Below are positions 1-10,728 of a stretch of 60,000 nt of DNA, in pieces. The DNA comes from Symsagittifera roscoffensis (Eukaryota; Xenacoelomorpha; Acoela; Convolutidae), in contig NC_087067.1 of assembly GCF_963678635.1 (NCBI RefSeq), positions 4,537,072 through 4,597,071 on the forward strand. The letters run 5' to 3'. Positions within the stretch are counted from its first letter, which is position 1. Each line of letters begins with the position of its first letter. The notes under the pieces were generated by a model. It saw only the letters and a list, made by a program, of their open reading frames with translations, did no database searches and was not told where the DNA came from. Both the position numbers and the translations under genes were made by a program.

Positions 1-1
1 C

Positions 2-535
2 GCGTTCCATGATCGGTTTATGTTGAGAGCCTCGCTGCCAAACTTTCTTCGGAAAAGGTGCTTCTCAAGCAGACCAAATTTGGTTTCCACCGAATTCGAC
101 GCCCCGGGTCTGAAGTTTGCTAACTTAACTCGGTACGCTTCAAGTGCGGCTCGATTTAAATCTAATAGATCGTTTTCATACGAGATTGCCTTCACCGAAT
201 GCTTAATCGGATTTCCGTATCTGGTTGGCCCCTTCTTGGCTCTTCCGCTTTTACGGACCGATGTTTCCTCAACTTCTGATTCATCCGAGAACCCCGGAGG
301 ATTCATAGATTCATCTTCGACATCCGCGTCCTCTTTAGATTGCAAAATCTCTGCCGCCGTGCGTTGTACTCCGCGTTCGAGTACTTGGTCAGCTAACCGA
401 TTCCAGTCATTTGCCGATAGATCTTTACTATTGAATGTGTCGAGGATTGTTTCGGGAGATGTATTTCGTGAGATTTCTTTCTTGTTTCTCGTATTGCAGT
501 GTGTATTTGGTACGTCTATTAAAAACAACTACTAA
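2..535 (-). pseudogene. Retroelement-like ORF fragment, cut by the window edge
   Basis: Read on the minus strand this interval is open for about 177 codons and runs off the left edge of the window. It is hydrophilic, with an acidic stretch followed by a basic motif RKSGRAKKGPTRYGNP. Such R-x-S-G/S-R...P-x-R-Y-G motifs are common near the end of integrase or in linker regions of LTR retroelements, and I see no host-gene motif. A stop lies just upstream on the same strand, so this is the N-terminal side of the open stretch. No zinc knuckle or catalytic motif is visible, so the element class stays open. Its border with the duplicated sequence that begins near 523 is sharp. The plus-strand ORF over the same bases is a shadow. 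Confidence 0.45.
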
Positions 536-1330
536 GATCATAGAACGCTTAATTCTGTAAAATAAATGGCAAAATTTTTATTTCTTCGTGCAAAAAGAGT
601 TTCATAGTATTTGTTTCTTAACTGAAATTTAAATTAAGTGCACATTATAATTTTAAGATTTTGAGTGGAGCTGCTATTAGTATTATTAACATTTTGGTTT
701 TTCATTCAGATTTTTTTCTACCTACTTTTTATTATGATTGGTTATTTTCATAATGTTTACAATGTGATTATAACATTTGGGCTAGCAAGAGTGTTGCAGT
801 CAGCTACTGACCCTTTTCCCGTAGGAAACTTTGCTCACAGGACTTATCTTTTGGTCACATCTGTTGGAAATACTGAAACAGACATGTACTGAGCATGTTA
901 GCATTCTTAGTATCCATCTTACAGGAAATATATATTTTTTACAGGTTGATTGTAATTTTACTAACTCTACTCGCTTTTTGGTTTTTTCTTTTCTTTTTTT
1001 TGGCTGAATAGATTCTGGCCTGTATTATATCGGATTAGTGGCGTCATATAACATCGTTGGATGACCACAAAAACTTTTTGTGTGCGTCTGTGTTTTGAGG
1101 GAGAGTGGGACTTCTGCGTGTTTTGCTCAGTATCTGTTTTCGCTTTTGGTACATCTGGCTAAGCTTTCTTCCAATGCGAACTCCACATTCTATCGTCTTG
1201 GCATAAATTTTTCAAAACTTGATTTACTCATTTTGATATATCCAATTTTTTCGACAAATTGATTTTTTTTGCTTTCTGATTTTAATGATGTCATTATTTT
1301 TTGTTAGTAAAAGACATTTAATTTAGGAAA

Positions 1331-3299
1331 TACTCGCACGATCATTCGAAATTTGCAAAGTTTCTTCAAAGGCTGGTTTTTGTTCTTCAAAAATTAGCGA
1401 TGTGTTTTTCTGTTTCCCAATATTTCTTTGGAAACAGAAAATTTAGGAAATTGTTCCCAGCTATTTACTATGTTGCTTAATAATTGAAGGCAAAAGCTAT
1501 TTAGATTAAGTAAATCCTAATAGAAAGTTTTTTTGCAACCATCTAAGTTTCACTGGTTCAGCTAACATACTTGTACAAAGACCAATTTTTTTTTTTCTCT
1601 TAAACAGACATTTCTAACAAAATTTTTGTAAAAATCAAAATTTGTTCCTGCTAAAATTTTGTTTAGTGTAGAAAACGTTGAGATAAAGATAAGATTTTAA
1701 CAAGTTTTGATACCTTGAAGACTATTCAAGGCATTTTGAGCTCATTGAAATCTTCAAAGCAAGAGGCTCAAATTGAATACTGACAGAATTTTTTTTCAGA
1801 AGACGTCCAGAAAGAAATGTCATCTTTTACGCTCAATTTTCAAGAACAATGGCACACAAAATACCTGATTTTTGAAAATGTTGAAAAATCAGATAGAGCG
1901 ATGGTAGAAAATTACAGGTTAGTTTTGCTTCGAAGAAAAAACTGTAAAGTTTTGTAGAAAAGCATAAAAATAGCACTTCAGCAGATTTTTTACTAAAACC
2001 CTTGTTTGGTCAAAATTTCGAACCAAAAATTGTTCAAATCCAGATGCTTTGGTTCTTGAAAAGAATTTACGATAGAAAACAAGCCGATTTCAGAAATCAC
2101 CGATCTTTATATCGTTTTTTGAAAGCGTTCGATAACTTTTCCCATTTTTATTTAAAATGAAAACTTTTAAACATTGGAGTGAAATGCTCGTCTTCATGAC
2201 TATAACTGATTGCCTTGCCAAACGTAAATATTTTTTATCAGAGTTTAAAATACGAGCTCAAAAAGTTTGGAAATCACGAGTGGAGTTCCGCAAGGCTCGT
2301 TATTAGGTCCGCTTTTGTTTTGCATCTGTATGAACGATCTAGTTGGAGTCCTCACATTTGCAAAACCCTATTTATCTGCCAACAATTTGAAGGTTTCACC
2401 CATTTGAAAAAATTTTCGGCAAGTACAGGATGATCTTCATGCAATAGAAATGTGGGTTTAAAAAAGAAATGACTCAGCAATTTATAATCCTGGTTACCTA
2501 AAATTCTGAGGGCGAATTGCTACTTTCATATTAGTGGGGAAAACTCGGGGAAACTTTAAAGCGGTGGAAAACCTGAGGATATATAAATGTGAAAATCTGA
2601 CTAAGAGCATTCTTATTGAGAAAAGTTTTTATCTCCTGAAACGGAATGTCTCAGTAAAAGTCAAAAAGTGGTAAAGCTGGGTCTGTATAAGTCTTAGACA
2701 CTTCCAGTTTTGTCGTATGGTTTTACTTGTGTATTATCAACCCGAGCGGAATTACAAAGGCTGGAAAGATAAAGAAAAAATCGTTGTTTAGTGAGTAACA
2801 AAAAACCAGAATACAAAACTCAGCTCCGGTCCTTCATGATTTGCCCCTCTCATTTTTTCTTTACACATTTTCGAAAGCAGGTGTCTTGTAATCGAGAACT
2901 GGACCTTTTTCCGTAAACACCTTTCCTTTTAAGTTATCATCCTGCTTTATTTTTGATTTTTCGAGGTTCTTTTGGACTTGGCTTTTTTCAGTATGTATGC
3001 ATTTGCAGTAAAAATTGATTTGTCGGACTTTCATTTATCTGGTCAAATTTTATCGAATTAGTTGTCACACCACGGATCTGCTTGTGACGTAAGCAAGTAT
3101 CTTGGTATCATGTCCATTGTAGTTTCAGGAGGACTCGAAATTTTTCAACATTTTCATGTTATCAATTTTTTTTCGGCTCATCTGTTGTCTGATCTAAGAT
3201 TGTCGGCTGTGTTTGAGATTTTTTCCGTTGCTATTTCCTTACAGTTTGGATTAGCATATATGCTTAGAATTCCAGTTTGGAATTTTTGTTTCGCTTAGT
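1331..3299 (+). repeat. Tandem duplication unit 1
   Basis: The sequence starting TACTCGCACGATCATTCG at 1331 restarts at 3300 and stays nearly identical for about 1.2 kb. The unit contains a non-LTR reverse-transcriptase fragment. Unit 1 is complete (1969 bp) and unit 2 is truncated. Confidence 0.85.
2262..2700 (+). pseudogene. Non-LTR (LINE) reverse transcriptase fragment
   Basis: One frame reads EITSGVPQGSLLGPLLFC, then CMNDL, the block-4 motif of non-LTR reverse transcriptases (usually VPQGSxLGPxLFxxYxNDL). About 30 residues on follows a decayed version of the YADD active-site box (SANNLKV). The frame breaks at a TGA near 2402 and in several later places, so this is a dead fragment. Two more copies lie at 4190-4489 and 25671-26110. 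Confidence 0.8.
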
Positions 3300-4489
3300 T
3301 ACTCGCACGATCATTCGAAATTTGCAAAGTTTCTTCAAAGGCTGGTTTTTGTTCTTCAAAAATTAGCGACGTGTTTTTCTGTTTCCCAATATTTCTTTGG
3401 AAACAGAAAATATAGGAATTTGTTTCAGCTATTTACTATGTTGCTTAATAATTGAAGGCAAAAGCTATTTAGATTAAGTAAATCCTAATAGAAAGTTTTT
3501 TGCAACCATCTAAGTTTCACTGGTTCAACTAACATACTTGTACAAAGACCAAATTTTTTTTCTCTTAAACAGACATTTCTAACAAAATTTTAGTAAAAAT
3601 CAAAATTTGTTCCTGCTAAGATTTTGTTTAGTATAGAAAACGTTGAGATAAAGATGAGATTTTAGCAAGCTTTGATACCTTGAGGACTATTCAAGGCATT
3701 TTGAGCTCATTGAAATCTTCAAAGCAAGAGGATCAAACTGAATACTGACAGAATTTTTTTTCAGAAGACGTCCAGAAAAAAATGTCATCTTTTACGCTCA
3801 ATTTTGAAGAACAATGGCACACAAAATACCTGATTTTTGAAAATGTTGAAAAATCAGATAGAGCGATGGTAGAAAACTACAGGTTAGTTTTGCTTCGAAG
3901 AAAAAATTGTAAAGTTTTGTAGAAAACCCTTGTTTGGTCAAAATTTCGAACCAAAAATTGTTCAAATCCAGATGCTTTGGTTCTTGAAAAGAATTTACGA
4001 TAGATAACAAGCCGATTTCAGAAATCACCGATCTTTATATCGTTTTTTGAAAGCGTTCGATAACTTTTCCCATTTTTATTTAAAATGAAAACTTTTAAAC
4101 ATTGGAGTGAAATGCTCGTCTTCATGACTATAACTGATTGCCTTGCCAAACGTAAATATTTTTTATCAGAGTTTAAAATACGAGCTCAAAAAGTTTGGAA
4201 ATCACGAGTGGAGTTCCGCAAGGCTCGTTATTAGGTCCGCTTTTGTTTTGCATCTGTATGAACGATCTAGTTGGAGTCCTCACATTTGCAAAACCCTATT
4301 TATCTGCCAACAATTTGAAGGTTTCACCCATTTGAAAAAGTTTTCGGCAAGTACAGGATGATCTTCATGCAATAGAAATGTGGGTTTAAAAAAGAAATGA
4401 CTCGGCAATTTATAATCCTGGTTACCTAAAATTCTGAGGGCAAATTGCAACTTTCATATTAGTGGGGAAAACTCAGGGAAACTTTAAAG
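3300..4489 (+). repeat. Tandem duplication unit 2 (truncated)
   Basis: Second copy of the 1331 unit. It carries a deletion of about 37 bp relative to unit 1 near 3919 and stops at 4489 inside the phrase AAACTTTAAAG, where sequence shared with 26966 onward begins (GTTATGGCCCTCGG). Confidence 0.85.
4190..4489 (+). pseudogene. Non-LTR reverse transcriptase fragment, tandem copy
   Basis: Nearly identical to the 2262 fragment, with the same VPQGSLLGPLLF block and the same decayed active-site box. It exists because of the local tandem duplication, not a separate insertion. Confidence 0.8.
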
Positions 4490-5756
4490 AATTGTTATGG
4501 CCCTCGGAATTGTCATATTTTTGATTTTTTGAATTTTTTGACTTTTCTCGAACACTAACATTCGAATCTGAGACTTTGGGTTCAATCAAAATAACGAGTT
4601 TTTTTTGCATAAATGACTACGCTCAGTTTTTTAACACGAAATGTTATGGCCTTCCGAAAAGTCATTTTTTAAAAAACTATCAGACTATTCTCAAAAATTT
4701 CCCCAAACTTGAATTTCAGGTTGCGTGAATCTCTTCTGCATAAGCTGCTTCACCCAAAATTGTGAACACAAAAAGTCATGATTCTCGGAAAAGTTAATTT
4801 TTTGATCTGATGACTGTTTTTAGACAATTTTTGTTTTCTCTCGATAATTATCCTGCCAAATCTGATCTCAAGGGTTGAATTGAAACAACAGGTTGTTGGA
4901 AGCTTTCAATTATAATAAGCTACGCTCAATTTTTTTCAGAAAAATTTTCATTCTCAAAAATGGTTTTGAAGCATTGACCGTTTTTTAGAAACTTATCGAC
5001 TTTTCTCAAAACTATACTTTACTCATTTATGGAGACTACGAAAATTTGGTTCACTTATTGTTTTTTTCAACTTGTTTCATTCTTTTTTCGATTTCTTTTG
5101 ATTTTTTTTATGTTTGGGTTGTATCGCAAATTGTTCGAAGCTCCGATTCACCTCTGTGTAAAATAAATGACATCCTAAAACTTGTGAAAACACTAAATGA
5201 AATCACCAGCTGCATTCCGTTGTCCGATCTGCAAAATTGTCAAAACAACGAATGACGTGGTCGAAAATGCGAACAGAAAAACGCAAAACTAGTGTGTGTA
5301 CAACACATGTCGCAAATCAAACATCGTGTTTTTTAAATGAAAATTAGAGACCAGAAATAGAACAGTCAAAACGATGTCGAGATTCTTTAAAGAAAAGTTT
5401 TCTGAGCGAAACCTTTAATAGTTGTGATTGTCAAAATCGTCGTAATAACTAGACATTAATTTACTTTAATGAATAACGGCTTTTACTTCAAGATTGCTGT
5501 AAATACACAACAACATCAAGGATAGCTGGTTGCTATGCTATCACAATAGAGTGATCCGACCACAGTCTTCAAAAAATACAAAAAAAAAGTTTTTTCAAAA
5601 GTTTTTTGTTGTTTCTGCGTGGTGGATAAAAAAGATCCGAAATATAAACCAGAGCTTGGGTATATTTGGCAGTCATAGTAAAATAAGCAAAGCGTGCAAC
5701 ATTTTTTGTAGATAGATGAATAGAAAAACAAAAAAATCAAAAACAAACTAAAGTTT

Positions 5757-6095
5757 CAGGCTTCAAGTTTTTGTAAGCTATTGTAAGCATTTTCGCTCGC
5801 ATTATTCGCTCGAATTAAGACCAAAAAAAATCACAAAATGTAAAACCTGTTTTTTTTCTCGATTCTCTAACTTATATATTCCTTCGAATCTCGACTGAAA
5901 GGGCTCTAATATGATATATCACTCGACTCATTCTGATGATTCTTTGTGGTACCTGAATTTGATTGGAAAAAAAATTAAAACACACCCGAATACAAAGTTT
6001 CTCCTCATTTTTCAAATCGTCGGAACAATATCAAAATATCCACTCCGAGTCCCTGTTGTTGTACATTTCAATTATAAGTTTCTGTTTAAGAGTTT
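5757..6095. repeat. Dispersed repeat (copy a)
   Basis: About 340 bp shared with 28276-28608 and with both halves of the tandem repeat at 55288-56458. The hallmarks are GCTCGAATTAAGAC, then TCGAATCTCGACTG, then GGGCTCTAATATGATATATC and TGTGGTACCT. The copies at 55.7 and 56.2 kb have GGTTCGAATCACGACTG at the second hallmark, which resembles a tRNA-type B box, so a SINE origin is possible. No A box was found. Confidence 0.6.
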
Positions 6096-6128
6096 GATCT
6101 GGGAAGCTTAGTCTTTTCTTTTATACAG

Positions 6129-6337
6129 GAACAACTGGCTTTGAAGGAGTGCACTTCTTCGAGCAAGTGTTCCAAGACATTCGCATGGTGGATGCATCAG
6201 TAACGAGTGGTGAGAACAAGATGTCCTACGAGCTGTTCAAGTTCTCAGTCTCACTAATATTTGGCAGTATGGCCCCTCCCCGTGGCACTATTTGCGCCAA
6301 TATCGAGCCCCACGATTATGTTCCGTCCATACTCCAG
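6129..6337 (+). CDS. Esterase-like exon with the triad-acid loop
   Basis: The acceptor is TTTATACAG at 6120-6128 and the donor CAG/GTGAAT begins at 6338. The entry phase needs one base from an upstream exon outside the window. It encodes GTTGFEGVHFF and about 58 further residues ending VPSILQ. A truncated copy of its first 30-odd bases survives at 28649. Confidence 0.8.
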
Positions 6338-9022
6338 GTGAATTATATATTAAAATGAAAACCATTGTTTTCTTGCGCCATCAAGGTGACGTGCGTTGGA
6401 ATAATTTGACGGGGTAGTTTTCCCGAATTTTTTTGTCGACCTTTTATGGGTCAATAATTTGAATTTTTCAAGCTTTCCCGATACCCGAAAATGACCATAT
6501 TTGTGAAAACATTTAGCACCGCTGACATTTTTTTGATTTAAAAAAATGCCGTTTATGAATACGTCTTGTCCAAAAATCGGGTTGTTTTGAGGGATTTTGT
6601 CCAAAAATCGGGACTTTCACAATAAAATTAAATTGGCGTCAAATAGAATTTTTAGGGCTGTTTGGTCCGAAATGGGTGTCTAAAATAGTATGAAAGGACG
6701 GTTTCTATATCAAATTGGCTACCAGAATTGAGATGAGTTGCTGAACATAATAACAGTTTTCTCAAAATCTAGTTAGTATCTTTCTTTGCGCGAGATTGAT
6801 GAGCGTTGATGTTTTTATTCAAAACAGAGATCTTTTGTCATATGAATATCCTTTTAGTTTCATTTAGTTTCTCATTTTTGGTTGCTTTTCTATACGTCAA
6901 AGAGGGATCAAGTATCTAGTGCGTGGGCTTACCTTTACATTAGAAGTCAATTATGAATCAATAAACATAAGATTAATGAGCATTAACAGTTTTTATTGTA
7001 AATTTCGTTAGAATTGCAGCTTTGTTTTGTGAATGATAGGAGCAGATCATCTACCAGTATCGAGACTGGAGTCGCATGGGCAATCAGACGGCTCTCTTCG
7101 AGTCCTTCCGCGCCCTCATTCAGGACAAGTTCTACAACTGCCCTGTAGTCACATTCGCCAAAGGCACAATTTCAACTTGCGGTTGCCCTAATCAGCAAAA
7201 TTTGTATCACTTTTTTTGACATTAAGAATGACGGCCTTTTATAAAGAAAGTTATTTTCTGTTGAAATATTTTCTATTAAATTGGCCAAATAAACAAAAAG
7301 ATATAGTAGTTTATCTGAGAAGCTTTTTTTTTGGGGGGGGGGTATACCTTTTAAAAGGTCAATATTTTTTTCGAAAGCTTAGTCACACTTTTTTTTCGAT
7401 TAATGATTAATTTAAATGATTTTCTGAGAGCTCCCAAAACAATATGAAGACTCTATTTGAACAAATTTGAAAAAAGGGCCAAAAAGGCGTTTTAGGCACT
7501 TAATTGGAAAAATCTGACCAAAAATTCGCGTTTTTTGGCGCGGTCTTACCGTTCCACATTAGTAAATATTGGCGCTCAAGGCGCTTTTAAAAAATTGTAA
7601 GGTCCGTCTACCAAAAATGGTTTTTTTTCAAAGTAGTACAAAGGGGGACCCTTTAGGTCGGCAGTGGGTCGAATCTCTCACGCGCCTCCCCGCAATCTAT
7701 TGGTGCCGCTAGCAAAATTTTGAAAAAAAAACCTGGTCAAAATTGCCGTTTTTAGGCACTTTTTGAAAAATTTTGAAAAAAATTGGGTTTTTTCAGCGCA
7801 CGCTACCTTCAAAATTAGAAGAAACATTTTTAGAACAATCTTAGGATTGGCCAGCCAAAAATGGACGTCATAAAATTATAGCAAAGGGGGGACCCTTTGG
7901 TCGGTGAGAGGGTCGCATCCCTGAGGAGGAGGAGTCCGCCCCCTAAATCCTCGCCTGCTTATGACTGATGATCAAAGCATATACTATTTGTAAAGCGAAC
8001 ATAAAAACTTTCGAGTGTGGTTTTTTTGGACTTTTCGCAAAAACTATATTGAACAGATTGTGACGTCGCATAGTTACTCGAAAAACTGTAATGTATCTGG
8101 TTCAATTTATCTGTTTTGGATACTTGAATTCGCGAGTTTTATTCTTTTTTTGGGGAACCACAAGTTGAATTGATACGGTAAAAGCCTTCGCCAGTTCTGG
8201 ATCGGGGGCTTACATGTTCAAACTGCCCTACTTCAAAGCGGAGGATCCGGTATCGTGGAGTGGTAATGGCTACTATGACTCAGCTAACTCGAAGAAGGAA
8301 ATCTACGACACGGGAATCGAACTGGTCTTCGGAAACGGAGGCGAAGAAGAGTTGCTGCTCAATGGCATTATGAGTGCGTGGGGGAATATGACTAAAACAG
8401 GGTAAGGCCTTTTCATTTCCAGGTGATGTCAACAATGACGTATGAAAGTAGAATCGATTCCGGTGGGAGTTTTTAAGCAAGTTAAATTTTTCATTTGCTT
8501 GAAATACAATTTGCGAAATCATAGGGCATCTAAAACAGTCAAAAATGTAAAATTATTATTCAAAAGATGACAAATATGTTCTTAAGCGAAAAAGTTTTGA
8601 ACGGTTCTAAGCTCTAAGCTGCAATAATTATCATTTGTTTAGTATGATGGACGGTTTTCCCCCGTTTTAACAACCTATTCGTGGACTCGAAATTGGTCAA
8701 AAATTGGTGTTATATTTTGTTGATTTTCAGAAACCCTAATTCTGGATCTTCGGTCAATCCTTCCCTGTCAGAGAGTCTCAATCTCTTCACGTGGCCCAAA
8801 TGGAACCCCTTCACCCGGTTCAGACTTGTGTTCAACGACCCCGTCTCCAAAGACAAGCGATTACGTAACAATGACATGAGTGACGTAATATCGACAGATG
8901 TCTGGGACACCTCAGAGTCTTGTGCGTTTTGGACAGTGCACTTGCCTGAACAGATTGCAAATGAACGGGAGAAATGTGATAAGATATCTCAATTCACACT
9001 TCAAGCTGCCAATTTAGTGTGA
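6129..9022 (+). CDS. Cholinesterase/carboxylesterase-like protein, C-terminal exons
   Basis: Four exons join in frame: 6129-6337, 7040-7181 (or to 7163), 8185-8401 and 8731-9022. They give about 285 residues ending at a TGA. The order of motifs matches the C-terminal half of type-B carboxylesterases/cholinesterases: a GFEG segment equivalent to the NKDEG loop with the triad acid, IIYQYRDW, FYNCPVVTFA, GSGAYMFKLPYF, GIELVFG, MTKTGNPN and a C-terminal Cys-Phe-Trp. The acidic residue is kept. At the place of the family's catalytic His (HGYEIEFVFG type) the sequence reads YDTGIELVFG, so the His appears to be Tyr. That suggests a non-catalytic, adhesion-like or scavenger member, though this rests on alignment by eye. 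No membrane segment follows, and the protein ends 42 residues after the Trp. The nucleophile-elbow exons must lie left of the window. An ATTAAA at 9091 could serve as polyadenylation signal. The last exon faces a P450 exon 200 bp away. Confidence 0.85.
7040..7181 (+). CDS. Esterase-like exon (YRDW...CPVVTFA)
   Basis: The acceptor is GAATGATAG/GAGCAG. It encodes EQIIYQYRDW and CPVVTFAK, matching the family helix before the His loop. The 3' end is uncertain. A GT donor at 7182 (GCG/GTTGCC) keeps frame and adds six residues. A non-standard GC donor at 7164 (AAAG/GCACAA) also keeps frame and gives a better family fit. Confidence 0.75.
7182..8184 (+). other. Esterase intron with GC-rich repeat segments
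   Basis: No coding sequence is seen. It contains two related stretches around 7500-7700 and 7740-7950 with GGGGGACCCTTT and GGTCGG...GGGTCGAATC wording, similar to parts of 39190-39400 and loosely to 20610-20760. These look like remnants of one mobile repeat. The part from about 7330 is copied at 39083 onward. Confidence 0.5.
8185..8401 (+). CDS. Esterase-like exon covering the His-loop region
   Basis: The acceptor is GGTAAAAG/CCTTCG and the donor CAGG/GTAAGG. It encodes AFASSGSGAYMFKLPYF through GIELVFG to MTKTG. The position of the catalytic His reads Tyr. A decayed copy with a 1-bp deletion lies at 39472-39687. Confidence 0.8.
8731..9022 (+). CDS. Esterase-like terminal exon
   Basis: The acceptor is TTGATTTTCAG. 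The first base completes the Gly codon of TGNPN. The exon contains FTWPKWNPFTRFRLVF, the family's W-P-x-(Y/F) segment, and ends with CAFWTVHLPEQ, a tail and TGA at 9020. Locus 2 has no copy of this exon. Confidence 0.8.
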
Positions 9023-9223
9023 AGTTTAGGAATAATTTCTGCGTCATCTGTAGGGTCAGTTTATAAAAAAAAACACGCATAATGATTTATATTAAACAAC
9101 AAAACTCAAACTCTGAACAACACAAAAAGTTTCTTTTAACCAACGCTTAAATTCTAATTTGAAGTAGTTTTGACGTTTTTTTTTCATTTTAGAGTTCAAT
9201 TTTAACCCAATTCTGATTACTTT

Positions 9224-9457
9224 TTAAATCACAAAGTTCATTTGACTGTCAATTATGCTTCGATAGATTTTTTTTACAAAAGCCATCTTCAATGCAAACA
9301 TTTGCATGCCGATACAGTTTCGAGGACTGATCACGAAGGCGTTGAAAGCGTAGGGAGATCGAACCTTCGACTCTTCCGGATCAAATCGTTTGGGTCTAAA
9401 ATGTTGCGGATCTTGGCGACCATATGAACTACTTGAAGGGATTTTCAACTGCCCAAT
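9224..9457 (-). pseudogene. Cytochrome P450 heme-binding exon (last exon or relic)
   Basis: After an acceptor GTTTTACAG the minus strand reads through [14 protein letters not shown], then SPYAF and [19 protein letters not shown]. This is the P450 meander (PERF-like) followed by the Cys-ligand loop FxxGxRxCxG, with Cys and Arg present but the first Gly replaced by Ser. The resemblance is to the CYP4/CYP3 type. The frame stops about 30 residues after the Cys, roughly 20 short of the usual C-terminus. I find no ExxR or I-helix exon upstream on the minus strand in 9.5-11 kb. It could be a true last exon of a divergent gene with a distant upstream part, or an orphan relic, which I favour. Confidence 0.65.
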
Positions 9458-10252
9458 CTGTAAAACACAAAAAAATAATTTGGCCTAATTTAACGTATAT
9501 TCAAAAAGTGATGGAAAAACTTCTTTAAAATGTCAAACTTCGAAATTTCTTCAGCAAGTCGATCTAGTTTTTGCATATCCTACTCGATATATTTGATCTC
9601 GACATGGTCTCATGTATCCGAATAAATCAATTTGGAGATATCTTGATAATCACCCCCTCAGTTCTTAAGAAACCAGTGGATTTTCCCAAGCAAGTTTTGC
9701 AGCCAATCAGATTGCTGTAAACTTGCTTTTTTACAGAAAAAAAGGAACTAAACCGCAAGCATTGAGGATTGTAACATCGATCTTGGCTTTCTCCCTTTTT
9801 AAGTTACCTTTTTCGGTTTGGATTTTGCCTTTCCTATCGCTGTGTCGGCCATAGCATCCCTTTGAGTTCTCACACAGGTCAAAAATAATTGAATCTTTTT
9901 GAATATAATAGTCATGCAGTTCGCTCGAACTTTTTCTAGATTGATCAAATTGCTTTTCCGACCGTTCTCGAAACAGTTTTAAGCTGTTTTTCCAAAATGT
10001 CTGCAGGGAAAAAATCTAAAATGTTTGTAAAAGGTTACAAAATTTGGACAGGGGTTATTACAAATTTTATAAACCGTAGTCTCATATTGATCAACTAACT
10101 ATTTACTGGTTGTGTTCCGCAATCTTGGCCCTTTCAATAATTATCAAATTGTTACTACTTATTGTTCTGACTATTGAAAAAGGGAGCAATTTCTATTCGA
10201 GTGTTTTTTTTCGTTTTCCACGCAAAACCAGGCAACACAAATAATCAGCGGA
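9458..10252. other. No gene seen
   Basis: AT-rich sequence between the P450 exon and the hAT element. I find no exon-like stretch on either strand and no repeat shared with the rest of the window. Confidence 0.5.
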
Positions 10253-10260
10253 CTGGGTTG
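10253..10260. repeat. Target-site duplication, left (8 bp)
   Basis: CTGGGTTG directly before the element, identical to 10729-10736 directly after it. An 8-bp duplication is the hAT superfamily signature. Confidence 0.9.
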
Positions 10261-10728
10261 TAGGGCCCGGCGGTTCGCCAAATTTCTCCGTCGGTCGGTT
10301 TCGGTTCGGTTTTTTCACTAATATCTCGGTTTTCGGTTCGGTTTCGGTTTTTTTTTCTAAAGAAAACAGTTAGTCTGAAACGGTTTATTCAGCGCTCATT
10401 TAAGAAACAAAAATACCCTCCGGGATATCTTTGATAATTTCGAGAATTTCACGCAGTTTGCCTTCCAAAAGTCGAGGGCATTGTAATCTTCGGCAAAAGG
10501 CATACACGGGCAAGTCAAATATTCTTCAAGCTCGTCCTTGTCCACCACGCTTTCGCAGTTAGAAGTCCCATGAATTTCCTCACAAATAACAGTAAATCGA
10601 GCAGCTCAATTAGCTATGTAAATAAACCGAAACCGGCTCGGTTTTTATTTTCAGTCGGTTCGGTTTCGGTTTTACAAGAGTCGGTTCGGCTTTCGGTTCG
10701 GTTCGGTTCGGTTAACCACCGGGCCCTA
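10261..10728 (-). mobile_element. hAT-derived internally deleted DNA transposon, 468 bp
   Basis: The termini are inverted repeats: TAGGGCCCGGCGGTT on the left and AACCACCGGGCCCTA on the right (one mismatch in 15). A perfect 8-bp direct repeat CTGGGTTG flanks them. Just inside both ends lie many short CGGTTCGGTTT-type repeats, the usual sub-terminal transposase-binding clusters of hAT elements. The core keeps a stub of the transposase C-terminus on the minus strand. The element is therefore a deletion derivative of an autonomous hAT and cannot move by itself. The perfect flanks suggest a fairly recent insertion. Confidence 0.92.
10396..10587 (-). pseudogene. hAT transposase C-terminal (dimerisation) stub
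   Basis: 64 codons in one open frame ending in TGA at 10396. The end reads YNALDFWKANCVKFSKLSKI, matching the hAT C-terminal dimerisation signature (D-x-L-x-W/F-W-K...F-P-x-L-S-x-I-A-R). The catalytic part of the enzyme is missing. The start given is only the upstream limit of clean homology. Confidence 0.8.

Larger units (their letters stand above)
523..6783. repeat. Segmental duplication, copy 1 (partner 23954-29034)
   Basis: From the shared sequence AACAACTACTAA onward, this block is colinear and very similar to 23954-29034. It includes the reverse-transcriptase fragments, the intron sequence before the esterase exon and the start of that exon. Copy 1 has an extra tandem repeat (1331-4489) where copy 2 has unique sequence (about 26740-26965). 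Copy 2 has lost most of the exon present here at 6129-6337. Beyond this block the similarity resumes in pieces up to about 15 kb versus 43.6 kb, so this is part of a larger paralogous locus. Apart from the retroelement pieces listed separately, 540-1330 and 4490-6128 show no coding sequence and read as intron of the esterase-like gene. Confidence 0.85.

Noticed and set aside
20-535. 171-residue plus-strand ORF
   Set aside because: The minus strand of the same interval is also open and has retroelement-like composition and motif. The plus-strand product is Ser-rich without any motif and crosses the duplication boundary.
2215-4361. Two identical 72-residue ORFs as a duplicated gene
   Set aside because: They read the LINE reverse-transcriptase fragment out of frame. 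The real motif VPQGSLLGPLLF is in another frame.
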